DNA from: Pseudomonadota bacterium
Lineage (GTDB): Bacteria > Pseudomonadota > Gammaproteobacteria > Steroidobacterales > Steroidobacteraceae
Length of the DNA stretch: 36,477 nucleotides
Assembly: GCA_021845825.1 (NCBI GenBank)
Contig: JAJZVF010000006.1
Location: 1 to 36,477 of the forward strand
Reading direction: 5' to 3'
Positions within the stretch are counted from its first letter, which is position 1. Each line of letters opens with the position of its first letter. The position numbers and the translations under genes are program-made. Shown here piece after piece: positions 31,617 to 36,477 of the stretch. The notes beneath the pieces are model-generated. The model saw only the letters and a program-made list of their open reading frames with translations. It was not told the DNA's origin and ran no database searches.

Positions 31617-31777
31617 GTCACACTCCGAGCGAAACCGGCCGCACCGCCGTGCATGCTCGACCCCGCGCCCGTTGATGTCAAGGCATGCAGCCCATGCACG
31701 GGAATCGGCCGACAGCTGCACATGTTTGCGCCGGATGATGCTCTGCCAGGCACACACCGTCACGCGCAGGAATGTTC

Positions 31778-33376
31778 ATGGCCCGGAATTTCGACTACAT
31801 CATCGTAGGCGCCGGCTCTGCGGGCTGCGTGCTCGCCAACCGGCTGAGCGCCGATCGCGCCGTCAGGGTGCTGTTGCTCGAGGCGGGCGGTCGGGACGAT
31901 TCCTTCCTGATCCGCATGCCGGCCGGAATCGGCCGGCTCGCCACGCCGAAGGTCAACTGGCTCTATGAGACCGTGCCCCAGGCGGAAATGGCCGGCCGGC
32001 GCATGTTCTGGCCGCGGGGCAAGACTTTGGGCGGCTCGAGCTCCCTCAACGCCATGGTCTATATCCGCGGGCAGCCCGGGGACTACGATCATTGGCGCGA
32101 TTGCGGCAATTCCGGCTGGGGATACGAGCAGGTCCTCGGCTATTTCCGACGCGCCGAGAACAACGAGGTTATCGCCGACGACTCGCACGGCCGCGCGGGC
32201 CCGCTCAATGTCTGTGATCGCCGCTACACCAATCCTTTAAGCCGCGTGTTCGTCGAGGCCGCGGCGGCTGCCGGTCTGACACGCAATCCCGATTTCAACG
32301 GCCGCCGGCAATCCGGCGCCGGGCTGTATCAAGTGACGCAGAAAAACGGCCGGCGATGCAGCGCCGCCACGGCCTACCTGCACCCGGTGCTGCACCGGCC
32401 GAACCTGACGGTGATCACCGGTGCACTGGCGCAGCGCATCCTCCTCCACGGGCAGCGGGCGACGGGCGTCGCGTACGCACACCAGGGCGCAGCCAAGGAA
32501 ATCCGCGCGGACCGCGAAGTGCTCGTCTCGGCCGGCGCGGTCAATTCGCCGCAGCTGCTGCTGCTCTCGGGAATCGGCCCGGCGCAGGATCTTCGCTCCT
32601 TGGGCATCGCCGTCCGGCACGATCTGCCCGGTGTCGGCAAAAATCTTCAGGACCACCTCGACATCAATGTCATTCACGCGTGCTCCAAGCCGATCACCCT
32701 GGACGGCGCGGCACGCGGGCTCGGCGCGCTCAAGACCGCGTTGCAATTCGCCGTGCTCGGGAACGGGCCGGGCGTGAGCAACATCGCGGAAGCCGGCGCC
32801 TTCCTGCAGTCCAGACCCGCTGCCGCGACACCCGATGTACAGCTGCACTTCATCCCGGCCTATGTAGTCGATCACGGACGGCGCAAGATGCCCGGCCACG
32901 GCATGACGCTGCATGTCTGCTATCTGCGCCCCGGCAGCCGAGGCGAGATCCGGCTGCGCTCCGCCGATCCCGCGGATGCGCCGCTGATCGATCCGAGATA
33001 CCTGTCCGTCGCCGACGATCTGACGCCGCTCATCGCCGGTGTCCGCCGCGCACGCGAAATCTACGCGCAGGCGCCCTTCCGCCGCTACATCGGCGCAGAA
33101 GTCTTCCCGGGGACCAACCGGCAATCCGATGCCGAGATCGGCGAGTTCATTCGCAGCGCCGCCGAGACCGAATACCATCCGGTCGGCACGTGCAGGATGG
33201 GCAACGACGCGCAAGCGGTGGTGGACCCGCAGTTGCGGGTGCGCGGCGTAGACGCCCTGCGTGTCGTGGATGCCTCCATCATGCCGACGCTGATCAGCGG
33301 CAACACAAATGCGCCGACCATCATGATCGCGGAGAAAGCGGCAGACATGATACTGGGCAGGAACACGCCCGCGTGA
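31778..33376 (+). CDS. GMC family oxidoreductase (choline dehydrogenase-like)
   Basis: FDYIIVGAGSAGCVLANRL FAD motif; GGSSSLNAMVYIRGQPGDYDHW; SAGAVNSPQLLLLSGIGP; EYHPVGTCRMG; NTNAPTIMIAEKAADMI. Confidence 0.95.
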   Translation: MARNFDYIIVGAGSAGCVLANRLSADRAVRVLLLEAGGRDDSFLIRMPAGIGRLATPKVNWLYETVPQAEMAGRRMFWPRGKTLGGSSSLNAMVYIRGQPGDYDHWRDCGNSGWGYEQVLGYFRRAENNEVIADDSHGRAGPLNVCDRRYTNPLSRVFVEAAAAAGLTRNPDFNGRRQSGAGLYQVTQKNGRRCSAATAYLHPVLHRPNLTVITGALAQRILLHGQRATGVAYAHQGAAKEIRADREVLVSAGAVNSPQLLLLSGIGPAQDLRSLGIAVRHDLPGVGKNLQDHLDINVIHACSKPITLDGAARGLGALKTALQFAVLGNGPGVSNIAEAGAFLQSRPAAATPDVQLHFIPAYVVDHGRRKMPGHGMTLHVCYLRPGSRGEIRLRSADPADAPLIDPRYLSVADDLTPLIAGVRRAREIYAQAPFRRYIGAEVFPGTNRQSDAEIGEFIRSAAETEYHPVGTCRMGNDAQAVVDPQLRVRGVDALRVVDASIMPTLISGNTNAPTIMIAEKAADMILGRNTPA

Positions 33377-33665
33377 GCTCCGACCTCGCTTATCTCACTC
33401 CAGCGCTCCGGAGCGGCCACGCCGGCTGAGTTGTCGTCGCTGATCCGCGACCCGGAACGCGCGGCCTGCGTTGCGGGCACCTCGTCATCGCCGGGACGGC
33501 GGTGAGCTTGTGCGGCGCAGGCTCCTCAGCCGTCGGCCGGCGCGCGGGCAAGAGGCCGGCGCAAAATCCCTGACATTGCGCGTGCCCAACGCCGTGCGGA
33601 AAATAGGCCCGGCCGCGTCACGATGCGCTCGCTGCCGATTACTCTTTTTCGACCGAGACCCAACT

Positions 33666-34763
33666 ATGCTCAATATGAAATGGCTTGATGCAAATCGACA
33701 TCTGCTCATTCACGCCGGCACCATCGCATTGGGTGCCGTCCTTCTGGTCGCGTTGATTCAGCTGGCGGGACTGAGGCGCGCGCGTAGAGCGACGCGACCG
33801 TCGCAACCCCTGCGCGAGGCGATCTATCGCGCGGCGCACTCCCCGCTGCTTGCGTTGATCACGCTCTGCGCCGCCTACCTGATCGGCAGGCTGGTAGATG
33901 GGCAGATCCACGCCGGTTTGCTGTCGCAAGTCTTGGATCCGTCGCTGCGCGTCGGCATCCTTCTGGTGAGCGCCTGGGCAGGCTGGAACCTGATCAAGGT
34001 CTATCCGCTCGTCCGGCATCCGCACGGTCATGAGCTCGATCCGATGGTGTACGACCTCGCCGGCAAGTTCGCCCGCCTCGGGCTGCTGACCATCATCGGA
34101 CTGATGATCCTGCGCACGCTGCATTTTCCGATCGATAGTCTGCTCACCGTCGGCGGTGTCGCGGGGATCGCGATCGGCTTCGCCGCTCAAGGCGTCGTGT
34201 CCAACCTGTTTGGGGCGATGGTCATCTACATGGACCAGCCCTTCAAGATCGGCGAATGGATCGTGCTTCCCCAGATGAACATCTCCGGAACGGTGGAGCA
34301 CATTGGCTGGCGGTCCACGAGACTGCGGGGGTTCGACACGTACCCGTATTACGTTCCAAACCATGTGTTTAACACCAGCGTGGTCGAGACACCTCCCCGA
34401 ATGCATGCCAGGCGCATCGAGCAGACGCTGCCGGTCCGTTATTCGGACGTGGAGCGCTTGCCGGCGATCCTGGCGGAGCTGCGCGCCTACCTGGCGAATC
34501 ATTCCGGGATCGATCATACCCAGAGCCAGATGGTCTACTTCACCAACTACGGCACCCATTCCCTCGACATTCTGATCTATTGCTTCGCCGCAACGGTCCA
34601 GTGGGCCGAGTCGCTTGCCATCCAGGAGGACGTTCTGCTCAACGCTTCCCGGATCATCAGACGCAACGGCGGGGAGCTGGCATTGCCCGTAACGCGCGTA
34701 CAGATGCAATTGCCCCTGCCCGAAGAGGGCGTGGACAGGAAGCAGGCCGCAATCCAGGCCTGA
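33666..34763 (+). CDS. MscS-family mechanosensitive ion channel
   Basis: TM region followed by GGVAGIAIGFAAQGVVSNLFGAMVIYMDQPFKIGEWIVLPQMNISGTVEHIGWRSTRLRGFDTYPYYVPNHVF. Confidence 0.93.
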   Translation: MLNMKWLDANRHLLIHAGTIALGAVLLVALIQLAGLRRARRATRPSQPLREAIYRAAHSPLLALITLCAAYLIGRLVDGQIHAGLLSQVLDPSLRVGILLVSAWAGWNLIKVYPLVRHPHGHELDPMVYDLAGKFARLGLLTIIGLMILRTLHFPIDSLLTVGGVAGIAIGFAAQGVVSNLFGAMVIYMDQPFKIGEWIVLPQMNISGTVEHIGWRSTRLRGFDTYPYYVPNHVFNTSVVETPPRMHARRIEQTLPVRYSDVERLPAILAELRAYLANHSGIDHTQSQMVYFTNYGTHSLDILIYCFAATVQWAESLAIQEDVLLNASRIIRRNGGELALPVTRVQMQLPLPEEGVDRKQAAIQA

Positions 34764-34870
34764 AAACCTCGCAGGCGCAGTGCACGCCGGCGCTCCCGGG
34801 TACCCTGTGTGGGCTCGCTGCACGCCTTGGACTGCGGCAAATCGATTTGGCCGCGAGTAGTATCGCTGCC

Positions 34871-35692
34871 ATGGACACCCAGCCCCTCGCCGGCCGCACC
34901 ATCGCTGTGCCCGAGGCCCGGGAGATCGAGGTCTTTGCCGGGCTGCTTGCGCGGCGCGGGGCGCGCGTGCTGCGCTGCCCCATGGTCGCGATTCACGATG
35001 CACCCGATCCGACGCCCGTGCTGCACTGGAGCCGGCGGCTTGCCGCAGGCGGCTTCGATGACCTGATCCTGCTCACGGGCGAGGGGCTGCGTCGCATCCT
35101 GTCCTGCATGCAGCAGCACGAGCCGGCGCTGCGGGCGGGTTTTCTCGAGGCGCTCTCCCGCATCCGCAAGATCACCCGCGGGCCGAAGCCGGCCAAGGTA
35201 CTGCGAGAGCTGGGAATGAAATCGGACATCGCGGCGGAGCGGGCAAGCACTGACGGCGTGATCGCCACGCTGCGCGCGCACGATCTGAGCGGTCATCGCA
35301 TCGGGGTACAGCTTTACGGCACCGAGCGCAACCCTGCGCTGGTGGACTTCCTGGAAGGCGCCGGTGCGGAGGTGTCCGTGGTGGCGCCGTACGTCTATGC
35401 GGATGGCGCCGATGACCGGGCGGTGTTGGCGCTGCTCGAGCAAATCGGCGCGGGCGGCATCGACGCCATCGCCTTCACGAGCTCCACGCAGATCGAGCGG
35501 CTGATCGCCGTCACATCGGCGGAGGCTGTCAGGTCGGCACTGGAGAAAACTCTCGTCGCGGCAGTCGGCCCGGTCGTTGCCGACACGTTGCGCCGCCACG
35601 GCGTCGAACCGCGGCTGGTGCCCACGGATTCCTACTATCTGAAGCCGCTGACGGCCGCCTTGGAAGATGCGCTGGGCAGCCCGCCGCCTTGA
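34871..35692 (+). CDS. Uroporphyrinogen-III synthase family protein (HemD-like)
   Basis: LAGRTIAVPEAREIEVFAGLLARRGARVLRCPMVAI; IDAIAFTSSTQIERLI; VAAVGPVVADTLRRHGVEPRLVP. Confidence 0.85.
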   Translation: MDTQPLAGRTIAVPEAREIEVFAGLLARRGARVLRCPMVAIHDAPDPTPVLHWSRRLAAGGFDDLILLTGEGLRRILSCMQQHEPALRAGFLEALSRIRKITRGPKPAKVLRELGMKSDIAAERASTDGVIATLRAHDLSGHRIGVQLYGTERNPALVDFLEGAGAEVSVVAPYVYADGADDRAVLALLEQIGAGGIDAIAFTSSTQIERLIAVTSAEAVRSALEKTLVAAVGPVVADTLRRHGVEPRLVPTDSYYLKPLTAALEDALGSPPP

Positions 35693-36062
35693 TCTGCTTG
35701 GCTCACGAACTCCGATCCCGTGCGGCAGGCGGGCCCGGCTTCGCCGGGTATTGCCCGGACCGCCGTGGAGACGTCCCGGTAGACTGAGGGAAAAGCGGCG
35801 GATGCCGGCGGCGCTCCGTTGCCACAATGCCCATCCCGACGGCGTGACCGGCGTAATTCCTTGAATTCGGTGGCCTGGCGGGGATGCAACGATGTGGCAG
35901 AAATCGCTCGGCGAAAGCGGTGCCGCCGCAATGCGCCCCGACGGACCGTACCGGGCATGCGCGCCGTCGCGCCCGTCGTGCCATACGCCACAAAACTGCG
36001 ATTCCCCCGGCAGGCCCCTTGAGCGTAATCTTGCGCTTCCATTACAACGAGCGGGGGAATCG

Positions 36063-36477
36063 ATGCCGGATGACCATGCGATCTCGGCTGCCGCGCGCCA
36101 TGTGTGCCCGACCGGCGGCGTGGATCTGCGGCGTACCGCCGCCAATCCCGACTACTGGTATCCCCTGGCCTGGTCCGACGAGCTCAAGGCCGGCCGGATC
36201 CTGGGGCGCCGGTTCGCGGGCGAGCCAATTGCACTCTACCGCGGCGCGAGCGGGCGGGTTTTCGCGCTCGAGGACCGCTGCGCCCACCGGCAGGTGCCGC
36301 TGCATCTCGGGGTCGTTACCGGCGATGTCCTGAAGTGTCACTACCACGGCTGGGCGTACGACTGCGCCGGCAAGTGCGTCGACGTTCCCTACCTCGGCAA
36401 GGAGCGCAGGCCGAACGGGGTGCGCAGCTATCCGGCGCGCGAGATCGACGGGATCATCTTCATCTTTCCCGGAGACC
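36063..36477 (+). CDS. Rieske [2Fe-2S] oxygenase-type protein, truncated by window end
   Basis: PDYWYPLAWSDELKAGRILGRRFAGEPIALYRGASGRVFALEDRCAHRQVPLHLGVVTGDVLKCHYHGWAYD; CxH...CxxH Rieske motif. Confidence 0.9.
   Translation, partial: MPDDHAISAAARHVCPTGGVDLRRTAANPDYWYPLAWSDELKAGRILGRRFAGEPIALYRGASGRVFALEDRCAHRQVPLHLGVVTGDVLKCHYHGWAYDCAGKCVDVPYLGKERRPNGVRSYPAREIDGIIFIFPGD

Noticed and set aside
36001-36030. GCGATTCCCCCGG...CCCCTTGAGCG as a third copy of the intergenic repeat
   Set aside because: Only short, rearranged matches (about 10 nt); does not reproduce the arm-plus-tail order of the two good copies.
33639-36145. 454-aa and 522-aa minus ORFs opposite mscS and hemD-like
   Set aside because: Antisense shadows; plus-strand families are clear.

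Overview
This is an oriC-proximal chromosomal segment of a GC-rich bacterium, probably a gammaproteobacterium (inferred from gene content and order). On the left, yidC, yidD, rnpA and rpmH are on the minus strand. dnaA, dnaN, recF and gyrB follow on the plus strand, with a probable oriC between dnaA and dnaN and two parS-like 16-mers inside recF. The rest of the window contains: an N-terminally extended Cys/Met-metabolism-type PLP enzyme, a small outer-membrane beta-barrel candidate, an APC permease, a GFA-family protein, a PlsC-like acyltransferase, glyS/glyQ, glnA-(DUF4124)-ntrB-ntrC, a class 1B-like dihydroorotate dehydrogenase, small membrane and SRPBCC genes, a MAPEG-like protein, gpsA, secB, grxC, a rhodanese, envC, a DedA protein, a zinc-ribbon protein, a GMC oxidoreductase, an MscS channel, a HemD-like protein and a Rieske protein cut by the window end. 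I see no CRISPR array, tRNA, rRNA, transposase or obvious defence system. The most interesting non-coding signals are: (i) a repeat with a 31-nt conserved end (28/31 identical) that occurs on both sides of glyQS, once as an 18-bp-arm inverted repeat and once inside the long glnA leader; (ii) a sigma54/NtrC-type control region upstream of glnA, with a third NtrC-like site on top of the core promoter; (iii) parS-like sites inside recF; (iv) a long dnaN-recF spacer inside a lower-GC tract. Coordinates and motif matches were read by eye. No database search was run.
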